64,000 nucleotides of DNA from Klebsiella oxytoca (GCF_009707385.1 NZ_CP046115.1:2728001-2792000); one strand, 5' to 3'; numbered from the stretch's first letter, positions 37,526 through 47,241 are shown. The notes: a model not told the origin generated them from the sequence alone. A program made the numbers and translations.

Positions 37526-38830
37526 TTACATTGATTGTTGTTTAACCACTCGAACTTTCCAATGCTCGACATATGTTCCCTGTTCCCAGGGATCTCCATA
37601 TTCATTTACTTTTACAGCTAATTCTGCCTCGCCATTCAGGCGGATTTTTTTTACCACCACCTGCAGCCAGGCCGGCAAATCGATAATTTTTTCTTGCAGC
37701 ACCAGGCCAGAAAGATCGGAATCTGCAATCAACGTTCCGTCAGTGAGACGACGTACCAGCGAAATTGTTAATTCGGTTGTCGAATCATCTTCTGGTAATA
37801 ACTCGTTACCGGTATAAATAACCCGGTACCAGGCTTCTTTCCCGGCAGCTAGAGTATCCTGTTGTTTAATAAAGTTTTGTAGCCATTCACTATCGCGAAC
37901 CTCCTTATTTTTAAGGGTTTGCTGAATAGCGTCATTAACCCGCTGATTGGCCCGGGCAAGATGGCGCTCAAACTCTTCCTGAGACAGGCGCCGTTCCCCG
38001 CGTAACGTTTCGGTTATCCCCGCCAGAAAAAATTTGCGGTCAATTTGAATACCTTGTTCATTACGCTGTTCAAGCAGGTCAATAATATCTACACCCATTG
38101 CCATCCCGGCAGCAAAATCCTCTAAATCATGTTCATTTGTAGGCAGTGAAGGATATTTAACTTCCTTCAGGTTTTTCTGTATTTTCTGTGTCAAAAGTTG
38201 CCACTGTGCATTCTTCTCCTCAAGCTGACTGACCTTGAAAATAAGTGAAAGACGTTCTTTGTCATTATTTTTCAAGCTCACCACCTCGCTTTCACGCTGG
38301 GTTAACTTATCATTAATGCTTTTTATTTCGTCTTTTTGCTTGAGATACATTTCCTTTATTTCCTTCTCTGAAGGAGTAGCGGAAATATGTTGTATCAACG
38401 ATTTCATCCAGCGACCTAAAATACGTGAGTCAGGAAGCGACACCTCCTTTTTAGTCTCAATTTTAGCCTCGCCGCCTGTTTTTGGCACCATCGTCACGCC
38501 CGAGACGCTTTTAGATTCAGCAGGCTGGACCTCGGGCGCTTTTTTGGGCTTTTCATCAGTCGTTTTAATTTTCGCCGGAACCGTTTTGGCCTTTACTTCG
38601 GCTGATGGTTTGGCGCTAATCTTTTCTTTAGCAGGTGCTTTTCTCTGCGTCTCGGATTTTGGACGCGGCGCAGGACGTTTCTTTTCCTGCGCTTGCGGCT
38701 GCTCGACGGTTTTATTTTCCCCTTCGCGCTGCGTCCAATCCCTGGCATAATTTAAAACGTCGGCCTGAACGCATGGAATCATCGTGATACTGAGAATGAA
38801 GACTATAGCATTCCCTGCCCGATGATTCAT
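37526..38830 (-). CDS. FKBP-like exported protein with Lys/Pro-rich and coiled-coil regions
   Basis: The 434-residue protein has a signal peptide (GNAIVFILSITMIPCVQA) and a Pro/Lys/Ala-rich linker, about residues 43-110, like those of TonB or TolA. A coiled coil follows at about 160-225. From about 235 it has an FkpA/Mip-like N-terminal dimerisation region (FAAGMAMGVDIIDLLEQRNEQ) and a C-terminal FKBP-like domain (GTLIADSDL, DLPAWLQVVV). Several of the aromatic pocket residues of active FKBPs are not apparent, so prolyl isomerase activity is doubtful. Last gene of the fimbrial operon, overlapping the lipoprotein gene by 4 bp. Likely a periplasmic assembly or anchoring factor. Confidence 0.75.
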   Translation of the reverse strand: MNHRAGNAIVFILSITMIPCVQADVLNYARDWTQREGENKTVEQPQAQEKKRPAPRPKSETQRKAPAKEKISAKPSAEVKAKTVPAKIKTTDEKPKKAPEVQPAESKSVSGVTMVPKTGGEAKIETKKEVSLPDSRILGRWMKSLIQHISATPSEKEIKEMYLKQKDEIKSINDKLTQRESEVVSLKNNDKERLSLIFKVSQLEEKNAQWQLLTQKIQKNLKEVKYPSLPTNEHDLEDFAAGMAMGVDIIDLLEQRNEQGIQIDRKFFLAGITETLRGERRLSQEEFERHLARANQRVNDAIQQTLKNKEVRDSEWLQNFIKQQDTLAAGKEAWYRVIYTGNELLPEDDSTTELTISLVRRLTDGTLIADSDLSGLVLQEKIIDLPAWLQVVVKKIRLNGEAELAVKVNEYGDPWEQGTYVEHWKVRVVKQQSM

Positions 38831-39249
38831 TCGACCTTATCTCCTGTTGGTTTGACTGCCAGACTATTAAGCATTTCCCCACGGATCTCTGAACATAGTT
38901 TTACCGCCTGAAACTTATACAAAGCATCAATGGCATTGCGAGTTTCTGGATTTACGGAGTTACGCACGGTGGTATATCCGGAAGCTCCGTGCATAACACG
39001 CTCAAACCGAGCTTTTAATTCGGCATATCTGAGTTGATTAACAGTTCCCAATGCGTTTAACTCTTTTTCGCACTGTACCATATCGACTTCTCCTTCCGGA
39101 TTTGTCGGCGGCGCAACCGCTTCCCCTGAGGAAGTCACCAGCGATGGTGCTTTTTTAGGAACACAGCCGGTTAAAAAAAATCCCGCAATGATAACTGCGA
39201 CAACGCCTGATTTAATCATTATTTTCTTAACTCCAGAATTAATATTCAT
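38827..39249 (-). CDS. Fimbrial-operon lipoprotein of unknown function
   Basis: The 140-residue protein has a lipoprotein signal with lipobox LTGC (IKSGVVAVIIAGFFLTGC). The residue after Cys is Val, so outer-membrane sorting is expected. The mature part has two further Cys residues (MVQCEKEL, KLCSEI) that could form a disulphide. I do not recognise a family. The start is uncertain: ATG at 39249 (chosen) or 39219, which gives a more compact signal peptide. Its stop overlaps the FKBP-like start (ATGA), so the two are probably coupled and may act together in the cell envelope. Confidence 0.75.
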   Translation of the reverse strand: MNINSGVKKIMIKSGVVAVIIAGFFLTGCVPKKAPSLVTSSGEAVAPPTNPEGEVDMVQCEKELNALGTVNQLRYAELKARFERVMHGASGYTTVRNSVNPETRNAIDALYKFQAVKLCSEIRGEMLNSLAVKPTGDKVE

Positions 39250-39353
39250 CGCTATTTCTTCATCGTCAGCATGACAATGAATATTATGAAGATTGCGACG
39301 GTGAAGAATATGCCATTCAATACCGCCCTGAAACACCTTCAGGGCGATTTCAA

Positions 39354-40319
39354 TTATAAATAATTTACAGCCAGTATCCCGGTTCCGCTAATTGGACCGG
39401 TACTGGTCGGCGTACCATTCAGGGTTACCGTAACATTTAAGTTATTCGTTTTACCGGCTGAAACTCTGTTTGTTTGTAGCGCCTGACTATTAACAGTAAC
39501 CTTTGCGGTAACGCCACGCCCTAAATCAACGGTGTCCCTGCCGGTGGTAGAAACGTTACTCAGATATAAGCTGTAAACCACCCCTGCATCGCTGCAGGCC
39601 ATGGTTGCGCTTCTTGTCAGCGATTGCCCTGATACTGCCCCCGGCGCCATATCGTCAAATGGAAAGGACAGCGCGCTGGTGCTCATGCCACACCACTCCG
39701 GATCGGGTTCAGGATCAACCGTCCCAGGGAATCCTGGCTGGCAAGGTTCCGCCAGTCCTGGAGCAAAAACTGTATAGAAGTCTCCGGTCGATGGGTTCAT
39801 CGCCCCAAAAATCAGGCACGGCGGTGCGTGAGCAGGGTACGATGACGATGGGGGCAATGCGACGCTGGCGGTACCGGAGAAGCCATATTTCTGATAGAAG
39901 CGAGCGGCCATCATCTGATGCGTACAATAAAACGGATTATCAGTACAATAATCTGTTGTAGTGCTACCATCAGATTTACGCACAGGATCGGTATTGCTTA
40001 CGGTCATAATTGGTTGCTTGGTTCCCCCGCCAAACCAGTGACCGTTCATCGACGTCCCCCAGCCATAAATCATATATAGCCCCCAGGTTGCGGCCCTGGT
40101 AGTTTCTATCGAGGCGAAAGACTGCGCATTTAAATCTAAAGCCCAGTTGACCGCGACGGAACCTCCGCTCACCGTGAGAGACTGTACCGTCGGGCATCCT
40201 CCCCCCTGATTGCCAAAGGCATTACAATTCGCCGCCGATGCTGACTCAGACCATAGCAGAGCATTGCCCAGTACGATCCCCGCCGTCAGTATCAATCTTT
40301 TTAACTTTCTCTTTTCCAT
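39354..40319 (-). CDS. Fimbrial tip adhesin, two-domain (MrpH/PapG-like)
   Basis: The 321-residue exported protein has a signal peptide (RLILTAGIVLGNALLW...ASA), an N-terminal receptor domain (about residues 30-195) with several Cys, His and Trp residues (NGHWFGGG, FYCTHQMM, PPCLIFGAMN), a Pro-rich linker (DPEPDPEWC), and a C-terminal pilin domain (about 210-321) ending in the donor-strand-accepting pattern GILAVNYL. The layout is that of MrpH/PapG-class tip adhesins. The His and Cys pattern could support metal binding as described for MrpH, which I cannot verify. Start: ATG at 40319 with GGGTGC upstream. Confidence 0.82.
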   Translation of the reverse strand: MEKRKLKRLILTAGIVLGNALLWSESASAANCNAFGNQGGGCPTVQSLTVSGGSVAVNWALDLNAQSFASIETTRAATWGLYMIYGWGTSMNGHWFGGGTKQPIMTVSNTDPVRKSDGSTTTDYCTDNPFYCTHQMMAARFYQKYGFSGTASVALPPSSSYPAHAPPCLIFGAMNPSTGDFYTVFAPGLAEPCQPGFPGTVDPEPDPEWCGMSTSALSFPFDDMAPGAVSGQSLTRSATMACSDAGVVYSLYLSNVSTTGRDTVDLGRGVTAKVTVNSQALQTNRVSAGKTNNLNVTVTLNGTPTSTGPISGTGILAVNYL

Positions 40320-40363
40320 AAGCACCCTACCGCGTTAAATAGTATTCCGACCACGGGATTCCG

Positions 40364-40879
40364 TTACAAATATTCCGCCTTCAAGGTCACCGTCGCCTCG
40401 AACGGCCCTTCAGCCAGCTCAATGTTCGGCCTTTGCACCAGCAATGCTTCAATCTTGGGTATCGCCGAAAGGCTAATTTCTACCGGTGTATCAAACTTAA
40501 AAGGCTGGCCGTCACGCAGGATCTTCACCCCAAGATTGCCAATATTGCCCATCGATGTGGCAACCGTCGCGCGATCGGTAGTATCAAATGTCGCCAGAGT
40601 TCCCCGTACGCTAAGCATCAGTTTCCAGTCTCTGCCGGCAGTGCTGTCGCATACCAGGTTGTACGGCACATCCTGACGATAAACACCGTCACTGACCTTT
40701 TTGATCGACAGACGATCGCCAAACGGCACGTGAATAGTTTTATCGTTGTCTATCGAGCACGGCGGCGGATTGACCAGCATCCCTTTAAAGATGACGTCGG
40801 CTTCATTGGCGGCCATCGCCGGACTAACGCCAACGAAAAGGATGTTGAGTAAAAGCGCGGCTGTTGTTAGCTGACGCAT
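40364..40879 (-). CDS. Fimbrial minor pilin (PapK/MrpG-like)
   Basis: The 171-residue exported pilin has a signal peptide (AALLLNILFVGVSPAMA), a Cys pair (PPCSIDN and LVCDS) and the C-terminal beta-zipper pattern ending ATVTLKAEYL. The N-terminal strand ADVIFKGMLVNPPPC would be the donor strand. GAGGATTATCTA precedes the ATG at 40879. It is encoded 10 bp after the previous pilin gene and before the adhesin, so it is probably a tip adaptor. Confidence 0.85.
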   Translation of the reverse strand: MRQLTTAALLLNILFVGVSPAMAANEADVIFKGMLVNPPPCSIDNDKTIHVPFGDRLSIKKVSDGVYRQDVPYNLVCDSTAGRDWKLMLSVRGTLATFDTTDRATVATSMGNIGNLGVKILRDGQPFKFDTPVEISLSAIPKIEALLVQRPNIELAEGPFEATVTLKAEYL

Positions 40880-40889
40880 TAGATAATCC

Positions 40890-41396
40890 TCATTGATAGC
40901 TAAACACCATAGTCGCTGAACCGTTAAACGCCCCGTCTGGTAGCGAGGCGTTGGTCTGCATGACCGGAACCGCATACAGAGCCGGAGGGTTATTATCGGC
41001 ATAGGTAAAATTCAGCACTCCGCTATTGGGAGCGATGGTCGCTTTACTCGCGTCGTACACTTTTATCCCAAGGCCCGTTACATCGGTGGTAAACAGCTGG
41101 CCGTTAAATGACGCGCCGTTACCTTTGAGATTAATTTTTAACGTATTACGAAGCAGGTTTGTGCATTTCAGCGTATAGACAATCGGCGTTTCGTAGTTCG
41201 CACCATCAATTCGGGTGGTCAGTACTTCACCAAAATTGACCACAATCTGTTGATTGTCATTGATTTCACATTCAGGTTCGACAATATTGCCGGTGATAGT
41301 CAACGTGGTTGTTCCACCGTCTGATGCCAGGCCGTATGGTGATGCGGCTATCAGGCAGCAAAGAACGGCAAGGCGCCCTAATTTCCATGTTTTCAC
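40890..41396 (-). CDS. Fimbrial minor pilin (PapF/MrpG-like), GTG start
   Basis: The 168-residue exported pilin has a signal peptide (LAVLCCLIAASPYGLA), the donor strand TTTLTITGNIVEPEC, a Cys pair (EPEC and LKCTN) and the C-terminal pattern GSATMVFSYQ. I chose the GTG at 41396 because GGAGGCAGAAA lies just before it and it gives a proper signal peptide; the open frame runs further up inside the chaperone gene. It follows the second chaperone by 13 bp. Probably a tip fibrillum subunit. Confidence 0.85.
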   Translation of the reverse strand: MKTWKLGRLAVLCCLIAASPYGLASDGGTTTLTITGNIVEPECEINDNQQIVVNFGEVLTTRIDGANYETPIVYTLKCTNLLRNTLKINLKGNGASFNGQLFTTDVTGLGIKVYDASKATIAPNSGVLNFTYADNNPPALYAVPVMQTNASLPDGAFNGSATMVFSYQ

Positions 41397-41409
41397 TTTC
41401 TGCCTCCCG

Positions 41410-42162
41410 TCAGCTTTCAGGCGTGATAACCGGCTGCGCCTTACAGGCGGAACCGGTACACTGGAATGGCAGCAAACGTAAGCTACCGTAATCATTCACA
41501 AAAACCAGAACTGGCGTTGCGCCCAGGTCAGCTGCGCCCACGTTCAGCGCCGTCTGGGCCTTTGGCGCTACCATTATCGGTTCAAATCCTTCCTTGCCCT
41601 TTCCCTTCACGCTGCTACGACCTTCAACAAACGTCAGATGGTACGGCGTCGGGTTATTCAGCGTGTAGCTATTGCCATTTTTAGCCAGCGTCACGTTCTG
41701 AATGCCGGGAAAGGAATCGTATTTCGAATCAACCTTTATGGCGGCCGGACGCCAGAAAATTTTCAGCCGGGTCTGCAGCGCCAGCGTTAAGACGTTTGGC
41801 TTATCGCTACGCGGCGGAATTTCACGCAGGTTGAACCAAAACACGCTCTCTCTGTCTTTCGGCAGCTTGCCGATATCCGGTAGAACCTGAACCCGCACCG
41901 CGCTTTTGGAACCGGCTTCGATGCGCTGCACCGGCGGCAATACCATCAATGGGCTCGTGATTTTGGCCTCTGTTTCATCTTCTATCCAGGTCTGCGCCAG
42001 ATAGGGTTCCTGAGTATTCCGATTCGTCACGCTCATACTGACGCTTTTGTCCCCTTCATTAACGATCACCCGCGAACGGCTAACCGTTAATGCCGCCTCA
42101 GCGGGTAACAAAGAACTCGCCGATAACACTGCAACCGTGGCAAAAACGAGTGTTTTCTTCAT
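41410..42162 (-). CDS. Fimbrial chaperone, PapD-like (second copy)
   Basis: The 250-residue periplasmic chaperone has a signal peptide and two immunoglobulin-like domains. The subunit-binding basic residues are in RSRVIVNEGDKS and NPTPYHLTF, the alternating G1 strand in NVLTLALQTRLKIFWRP, and the family signature in VFWFNLREIPPRSDKPN. It holds pilins through donor-strand complementation before delivery to the usher. It is clearly related to the chaperone at 43325 yet divergent, so the operon carries two. This one may serve the minor pilins next to it. Confidence 0.93.
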   Translation of the reverse strand: MKKTLVFATVAVLSASSLLPAEAALTVSRSRVIVNEGDKSVSMSVTNRNTQEPYLAQTWIEDETEAKITSPLMVLPPVQRIEAGSKSAVRVQVLPDIGKLPKDRESVFWFNLREIPPRSDKPNVLTLALQTRLKIFWRPAAIKVDSKYDSFPGIQNVTLAKNGNSYTLNNPTPYHLTFVEGRSSVKGKGKEGFEPIMVAPKAQTALNVGAADLGATPVLVFVNDYGSLRLLPFQCTGSACKAQPVITPES

Positions 42163-42174
42163 AACGAGCTACCT

Positions 42175-42699
42175 CTAGTCGTACTCAAGCAAAAATGTTG
42201 TCACGCATTCGAAATCCCCTTCGCGCACCCGGCTATGGACCGGCGCGGAAACAAAAGCCTGGAAATTTAAATTGGTGTCACCTGTTGTCAACGCGGTCGG
42301 CCGCATTGTGGTATTAGGCAACACCGGAGTACCATCGGCATCTTCAATGGCGATGGCGATCCCGCCAGCCGTCCCCGTAACCGCGAAAAGTCCGGGTTGA
42401 TCGACATCCTCGGCCCCCATGAAAGTGACCTTCACCGTGCTCCCCAAAGAGAGGTCGCAGTTAATGAGCATGATGGTGAAGCGCTCACGTTCACTCAGGT
42501 GATATTTAATAAACGTTTTTGACGGTATGTTCCTGAAATCAACAATCTGATCTTCTGAATCCACGTGCAGTTCACACGGGTCAGCTACCAGATTACCGGT
42601 GAAGTAGACATCCGTATCAGCATGAGTGGCCGATATACTGACCAGCAGCAGCATGGGAATGCCCACCAGGCTTAGCGCTCGCGCTATGTGTCTTTTCAT
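42175..42699 (-). CDS. Fimbrial minor pilin
   Basis: The 174-residue exported pilin has a signal peptide (MLLLVSISATHA), the donor strand TDVYFTGNLVADPC, a Cys pair (DPCELHV and INCDL), and the C-terminal pattern FECVTTFLLEYD with an extra Cys. The start at 42699 overlaps the previous gene's stop (TAATG), implying reinitiation. It is similar in plan to MrpE/MrpF-type or PapE/K-type subunits. Confidence 0.83.
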   Translation of the reverse strand: MKRHIARALSLVGIPMLLLVSISATHADTDVYFTGNLVADPCELHVDSEDQIVDFRNIPSKTFIKYHLSERERFTIMLINCDLSLGSTVKVTFMGAEDVDQPGLFAVTGTAGGIAIAIEDADGTPVLPNTTMRPTALTTGDTNLNFQAFVSAPVHSRVREGDFECVTTFLLEYD

Positions 42700-43292
42700 T
42701 ATTCGTACTCCAACCCGACATTCACTACGCTGCGCCATTCGTTGGCCATCAGCGGAGCAGGAAGACGCCATAGCTGCGCCTGAAACACCAGATCGTTGCG
42801 TCCGGGAGTAAGGATCTGCGGCCGGCTTGACATACCAGGACGCAGGAGCTCGCCCCGCTGGTCGCTCAATCGCAGCGCTACCCCTGTCACGCCTCCATGT
42901 ACCCTGAAGAACCGACCATCCGTAGGTTCTACTTCTCCGTAAATAGTCATTCTTACGGCGGACTGCCCGTTAAGCATCAGCGAACCCCGCATCAACTGAT
43001 GGTCTCGCATAAACTGATACTCTCCGGGACAGCGATCTAATTTGATATATATCGCTACCGGCGTCGTAACCGAACCTGGCTGATCCAGTCCCCAGGCGAC
43101 GGTACTGCCCAAATCGATCTCTTGTTCCGCCGATTCCGGCAACAGTACACACGGAGACGCAACCAGCGTGCCCGTGGCGCGAATTCCACCATTGAGGCCG
43201 TCAGTGTCCCAGTTTGCGGCGCTAGCCACAGAAACGACCCCGGCTGTTAATAGCCAAAGAATCAAGGTGGTACGACCGAATCCATGTTTCAT
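42699..43292 (-). CDS. Fimbrial minor pilin
   Basis: The 197-residue exported pilin has a signal peptide (LWLLTAGVVSVASA), the donor strand GIRATGTLVASPC, a Cys pair (SPCVLLP and LDRCPG), and the C-terminal pattern SVVNVGLEYE. AGGAGATGCCTG precedes the ATG at 43292. It directly follows the first chaperone gene and is coupled to the next pilin through a TAATG overlap. Confidence 0.83.
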   Translation of the reverse strand: MKHGFGRTTLILWLLTAGVVSVASAANWDTDGLNGGIRATGTLVASPCVLLPESAEQEIDLGSTVAWGLDQPGSVTTPVAIYIKLDRCPGEYQFMRDHQLMRGSLMLNGQSAVRMTIYGEVEPTDGRFFRVHGGVTGVALRLSDQRGELLRPGMSSRPQILTPGRNDLVFQAQLWRLPAPLMANEWRSVVNVGLEYE

Positions 43293-43324
43293 CAGGCATC
43301 TCCTGTGTACAACACCAGCTTCCA

Positions 43325-44059
43325 TCAGGATGCTGGTTTGGCTGCCGCACGGCAGACATTACCGTTGCAGCTAAACGGCAAAGTGGGTTTACCGCCGAAA
43401 TCGTTAATCGTGGTGACGTGCGGCGTCGTAAAGTGTGAACTATTCACCATCGCCGTCGATTTTGGCGCGACCATTACCGACTCAAATCCCTTCGCCACGG
43501 CCATGTTCGGCGCTGGAGTAATACCAATCACCGTCACGTAATAAGGCGTCGGATTCTCCACCCGATATCCGCCGTTCACCTTCTGCAGCACCAGTTGGTT
43601 ATCCCAGCGGCTATACTTCTCCGGCAGGATGGCTTTTGGCCGATAGAACAACTTTATTTTGGTATGCAGCGCCAGCTGCATCACATTCGGCCGCTCGCTT
43701 TTCGGCGGAACTTCGCGCACGTTAAAATAAAACAGGCTCTCTTTATCCTGAGGTAACATTGCTGCATCCGGCATTGCATTGATGCGCATAACGCTTTTAC
43801 TCTTTGCCTCAAGACGCTGTAGCGGTGGCACCACGACCAAAGGACCGCTTATTTTGTTCCCCTGCGCATCCTCAATCCATCCCTGGGCCAGGTACGGCAT
43901 GGACGTACTGTCGTTAGTAATATTCAGGGTAATACTCTTCTCCGAGCCGGGGAAAATCGCCCGCGTTCTGTCCAGGGCAATCGCCGCTTCTGCATCATTC
44001 AGCAGACCTGATGTCAGCGTTCCCAGCAGAATAGCCATCGCAGTTTTATTTACTTTCAT
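43325..44059 (-). CDS. Fimbrial chaperone, PapD-like (first copy)
   Basis: The 244-residue periplasmic chaperone has a signal peptide (KTAMAILLGTLTSGLLN..AEA) and the two-domain PapD plan: RTRAIFPGSEKS, LFYFNVREVPPKS, VMQLALHTKIKLFYRP, NPTPYYVTV, and a C-terminal Cys pair (SCNGNVC). The ATG at 44059 (GGTGATGGA upstream) is chosen; a longer frame has no signal-peptide logic. It directly follows the usher, the usual order in Pap/Mrp operons. Confidence 0.93.
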   Translation of the reverse strand: MKVNKTAMAILLGTLTSGLLNDAEAAIALDRTRAIFPGSEKSITLNITNDSTSMPYLAQGWIEDAQGNKISGPLVVVPPLQRLEAKSKSVMRINAMPDAAMLPQDKESLFYFNVREVPPKSERPNVMQLALHTKIKLFYRPKAILPEKYSRWDNQLVLQKVNGGYRVENPTPYYVTVIGITPAPNMAVAKGFESVMVAPKSTAMVNSSHFTTPHVTTINDFGGKPTLPFSCNGNVCRAAAKPAS

Positions 44060-44078
44060 TCCATCACCATTCACTTTC

Positions 44079-46580
44079 TCAGCCGCGAGATATCGGTTTG
44101 CATGGCAGCAACAGCTGCTGTGCAGGGATGACTCGTGGCAGTACGACTTCACACCGGGCGGAACCGCCCCAGTGCACGGTTAAATGTTCATCCGGATTAA
44201 CGCCGCTCAACCAGGCCAGTCCGCCGTCGCTGACCATTCCCAGCTCTCGCTCTTTGGCGTTATGAACCGTCGCGCCAAACGGTGGATGACGACCATCTTC
44301 CTGGCTGAGAATAGCCACCACTTTCGAGCCCTTTAACACATCGAAACGGCGGAATCCGATGGCGCCTTCGGTGAGCGCCAGCTCAGCAATCGGTGAACCG
44401 GAAGTCTCTACGTCGTCTGGTAAACGGTTAACATCGATTTCGGCACTGGTGCGGAAATAGTTCGGTACACCCGGGATCACCGCAATACCAAAGGCGTTGC
44501 TATAGCCCTGATAGCCTACAGGCACCCCGCTCACCCCATCCGTGCTGATCATCAGGCGGGTACCGCCCTGAACACCGCCGGAATGCAGCGCCACGCCTTC
44601 AGCCGTTGCGGTCATACCGCCGCTGGCAGAGATACCAAAGGAGGTAAACTGGCTTTGCGCCCAGTTAAAGTTGGTAGTGACATCGGCCATACTGCCAAGG
44701 TGCGAGTAATAGCCGCTCATCTGGCTACGCGTTCCCTGTCCACCGCCCATGCTGTTACCGGCGTTGATGCGATAATAGTCATTATTTTCAAGACGATCGC
44801 TCCAGCTGGCGTTTTGCGTATAGCGGTCGCGGTTTATGCTTCCGTTGTAGCCAACCGTGCCCGAACCAAATGGCATCGAGAGCGAAAGGTAGGCAGTATC
44901 GTCCTTACGTCCGTTAAATTCGCTGCGCGCTGCGTTGAGCGATACCGACAGATGCCGCCAGTCGCCGAGATCAAAATATTTGTTAAGAGAAACGCTGTAG
45001 CGATCGGTCGCCGGGCGGTTCCAGTAAGTCTGGTGCGACCAGTTAATACTGGTGGAGAGGCGCAAATCTTCGAAATTCTTGGTCGCCTGGATGGTATACA
45101 GCTCTTTACTGTTACCGATGTAACCTTCCCGGTAGCGAATATCTAAATATTCACCCATGGTGAGATAATCGCGCTCGGAGAAGCGATAGCCTGCAAAAGT
45201 GACTTCACTGTTAAGTTCATCAAAGCGTTTGGAATAACTGAGTCGCCAGGATCTTCCGTTACGGTTTTTGTCCCCCGGGAAGCGGGCGCTGGCATGAGTA
45301 ACGTCAGCGGACAATGTGCCGTAAATGCTCATATCACGGCCTGCCCCGAGCGCCACGCTGTTGTAGTCCTGCGAGAAAATACCGCCGCCGTACACCGACC
45401 AGGCATTCGTCAGGCCCCAGGAGAGTTCACCGGTAGCAAAATAAGGTCCCTGGGTACTGTGGCGATAATCCCTTGGACGACCGGTGGTCAGCTTGTAACG
45501 AAGCTGGCCGGGACGCGTCAGGTAAGGAACCTGGGCCGTATCCACGGAAAATGTCTGAACCGAACCATCCTGTTCTTCAACCCGCACATCCAGTCTTCCG
45601 GTCAGGGCGCTGCTCAGCTCATGAATACGGAACGGTCCCGCCGCGACGGTACTCTCATAGATCACTCGCCCCTGCTGGGTGACCGTAACCTTAGCGTTCG
45701 TCCGCGCGATCCCCGAAACTTCAGGAGCGTAGCCGCGCAGTTTTGGCGGCAGCTGGCTTTCATCGCTGACCAGCGATAACCCGGTATAGCGCCACGAATC
45801 GAAAAGATCGGAAGTAAGATAATCCTCACCGACGGTAAGCTTTGACATAATGCCAGGCAGCGCGCGGTAGGCGTAGAACCGGCTCCAGTCAAACTCACGA
45901 GTGGTGCTGTTCGGGCGTCCAGTGGTGTTGTAATAGCTTCCCTGGTAATCCCCTCTTAAACGCCATGGGCCAAGGTTAACCCCGGTGGTACCGCTAACGC
46001 TGGCACTCTGGCTCTGATTGCCGCGCCGAGGAAACGTGACATTGGTGTTGAGGTTGTAATCAAACAGCAGACCAGGAATACCATCTTCCCAGCGGGAAAT
46101 AGGCAACCAGGAAGCATCCTGATACTCCAGCCACGCTTGCGGAACGGAAACCTGTAAGGAGGATTCGGACAGATCGCCGCGCAACACCATACCTTCAAGC
46201 GCGGAGAAATCAGCACAACGACCGCCTTCAAGCCACTGAATCATTTTGAGCGCATCTTCACGCAGCCCGAGTAAATCGACTTGCTCAGGCGTCAGGCAGG
46301 CTTCGACAACCAGTTGATCGTCGCGTGTTCTTTCAACGAAAGTGATATCCTGATCGGAAATGCCGTGATCGTTAAGACGCATGCTCAACGTGTAGGTCCC
46401 GGGCATAATATATCCGGCCCGAGAAAAGCGGGATAAATCGATATTCTCACGGTCCTCAGAATCCAGAATATCCACATTAAACTCTACCGCCACAACTGGT
46501 GATGTAGAACCAAAAATGGCAATAGCAATGTAAACACCCAGACGCCGCAGGTAATAAGCTGGTGGTCTGCTTTTTTTCAT
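44079..46580 (-). CDS. Fimbrial outer-membrane usher, PapC-like
   Basis: The 833-residue outer-membrane protein has a signal peptide (LGVYIAIAIFGSTSPVVA), the N-terminal chaperone-binding domain (VEFNVDILDSEDRENIDLSRF), a 24-strand beta barrel with a plug (from about residue 140), and C-terminal domains ending with a Cys pair (ARCEVVLP and LLPCKP). Wording such as GYAPEVSGIARTNAKVTV and GPFRIHEL is universal for ushers. It secretes and orders pilins from the two chaperones. It is encoded 110 bp after the PapH-like gene. Confidence 0.96.
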   Translation of the reverse strand: MKKSRPPAYYLRRLGVYIAIAIFGSTSPVVAVEFNVDILDSEDRENIDLSRFSRAGYIMPGTYTLSMRLNDHGISDQDITFVERTRDDQLVVEACLTPEQVDLLGLREDALKMIQWLEGGRCADFSALEGMVLRGDLSESSLQVSVPQAWLEYQDASWLPISRWEDGIPGLLFDYNLNTNVTFPRRGNQSQSASVSGTTGVNLGPWRLRGDYQGSYYNTTGRPNSTTREFDWSRFYAYRALPGIMSKLTVGEDYLTSDLFDSWRYTGLSLVSDESQLPPKLRGYAPEVSGIARTNAKVTVTQQGRVIYESTVAAGPFRIHELSSALTGRLDVRVEEQDGSVQTFSVDTAQVPYLTRPGQLRYKLTTGRPRDYRHSTQGPYFATGELSWGLTNAWSVYGGGIFSQDYNSVALGAGRDMSIYGTLSADVTHASARFPGDKNRNGRSWRLSYSKRFDELNSEVTFAGYRFSERDYLTMGEYLDIRYREGYIGNSKELYTIQATKNFEDLRLSTSINWSHQTYWNRPATDRYSVSLNKYFDLGDWRHLSVSLNAARSEFNGRKDDTAYLSLSMPFGSGTVGYNGSINRDRYTQNASWSDRLENNDYYRINAGNSMGGGQGTRSQMSGYYSHLGSMADVTTNFNWAQSQFTSFGISASGGMTATAEGVALHSGGVQGGTRLMISTDGVSGVPVGYQGYSNAFGIAVIPGVPNYFRTSAEIDVNRLPDDVETSGSPIAELALTEGAIGFRRFDVLKGSKVVAILSQEDGRHPPFGATVHNAKERELGMVSDGGLAWLSGVNPDEHLTVHWGGSARCEVVLPRVIPAQQLLLPCKPISRG

Positions 46581-46690
46581 TTTTTAAAATCCATTTATTG
46601 CCTACCAGAATTCACCAGTGGGAAAGTTTCTACTACGGGGAAAATGGATGAGGAGGAATAAAGGTCCCAGCCATTTAATAACGCTTTAAG

Positions 46691-47224
46691 TTACTGATAA
46701 GTCACCATAAAGCGAATAATTCCGTACCAGTCACCTTCCGACAACGATTTTCCGCCGCGCACCAGCGATAATAAATAACGCAATTCATTATTATCATTTT
46801 GTAACATGACGGCCGGCATCGGAATTCCGTCTTGTGCCACATCGCCGACCTGGCTGTGAATACGTAGGCCAAGCCCCTGAGCATCGCCATAAACTTTAAA
46901 AATATCGCGACGAAATACGTCCGTTTCCCCACTAAAAGTGATATTCACGCTTTGCCATAAACCGCCATGACTTCTTTCCAGTGAACAGTTCACCAGACGA
47001 ACAGCGAAGGGTTTAATAATTGCTTTGCCTTCCTGGTCAAGGTCATTATAAGAAATCACCCCAAATGGTATTTCCTGCCAGATATCATCAGTATGAATAG
47101 AGCAGGCTGATTCCTGAATCTGACCATTCATTGTGACGAGTCCCTTGCCCTGCTCGGATGCCACAGAAACAGAAGATATTCCCAATAAAAGACTCGATGT
47201 CAGGAAACGCGTAATTTTTACCAT
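46691..47224 (-). CDS. Pilus anchoring subunit, PapH/MrpB-like
   Basis: The 177-residue exported pilin has a signal peptide (FLTSSLLLGISSVSVA), the donor strand GLVTMNGQIQESAC, a Cys pair (ESACSIH and LVNCSL) and the C-terminal GIIRFMVTY pattern. In Pap and Mrp operons the gene between the major pilin and the usher encodes the PapH-type terminator that caps and anchors the pilus base. The position and length fit that role. It is preceded by a strong intergenic hairpin (47242-47263). Confidence 0.85.
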   Translation of the reverse strand: MVKITRFLTSSLLLGISSVSVASEQGKGLVTMNGQIQESACSIHTDDIWQEIPFGVISYNDLDQEGKAIIKPFAVRLVNCSLERSHGGLWQSVNITFSGETDVFRRDIFKVYGDAQGLGLRIHSQVGDVAQDGIPMPAVMLQNDNNELRYLLSLVRGGKSLSEGDWYGIIRFMVTYQ

Positions 47225-47241
47225 GACTGTGCTCCTGAATA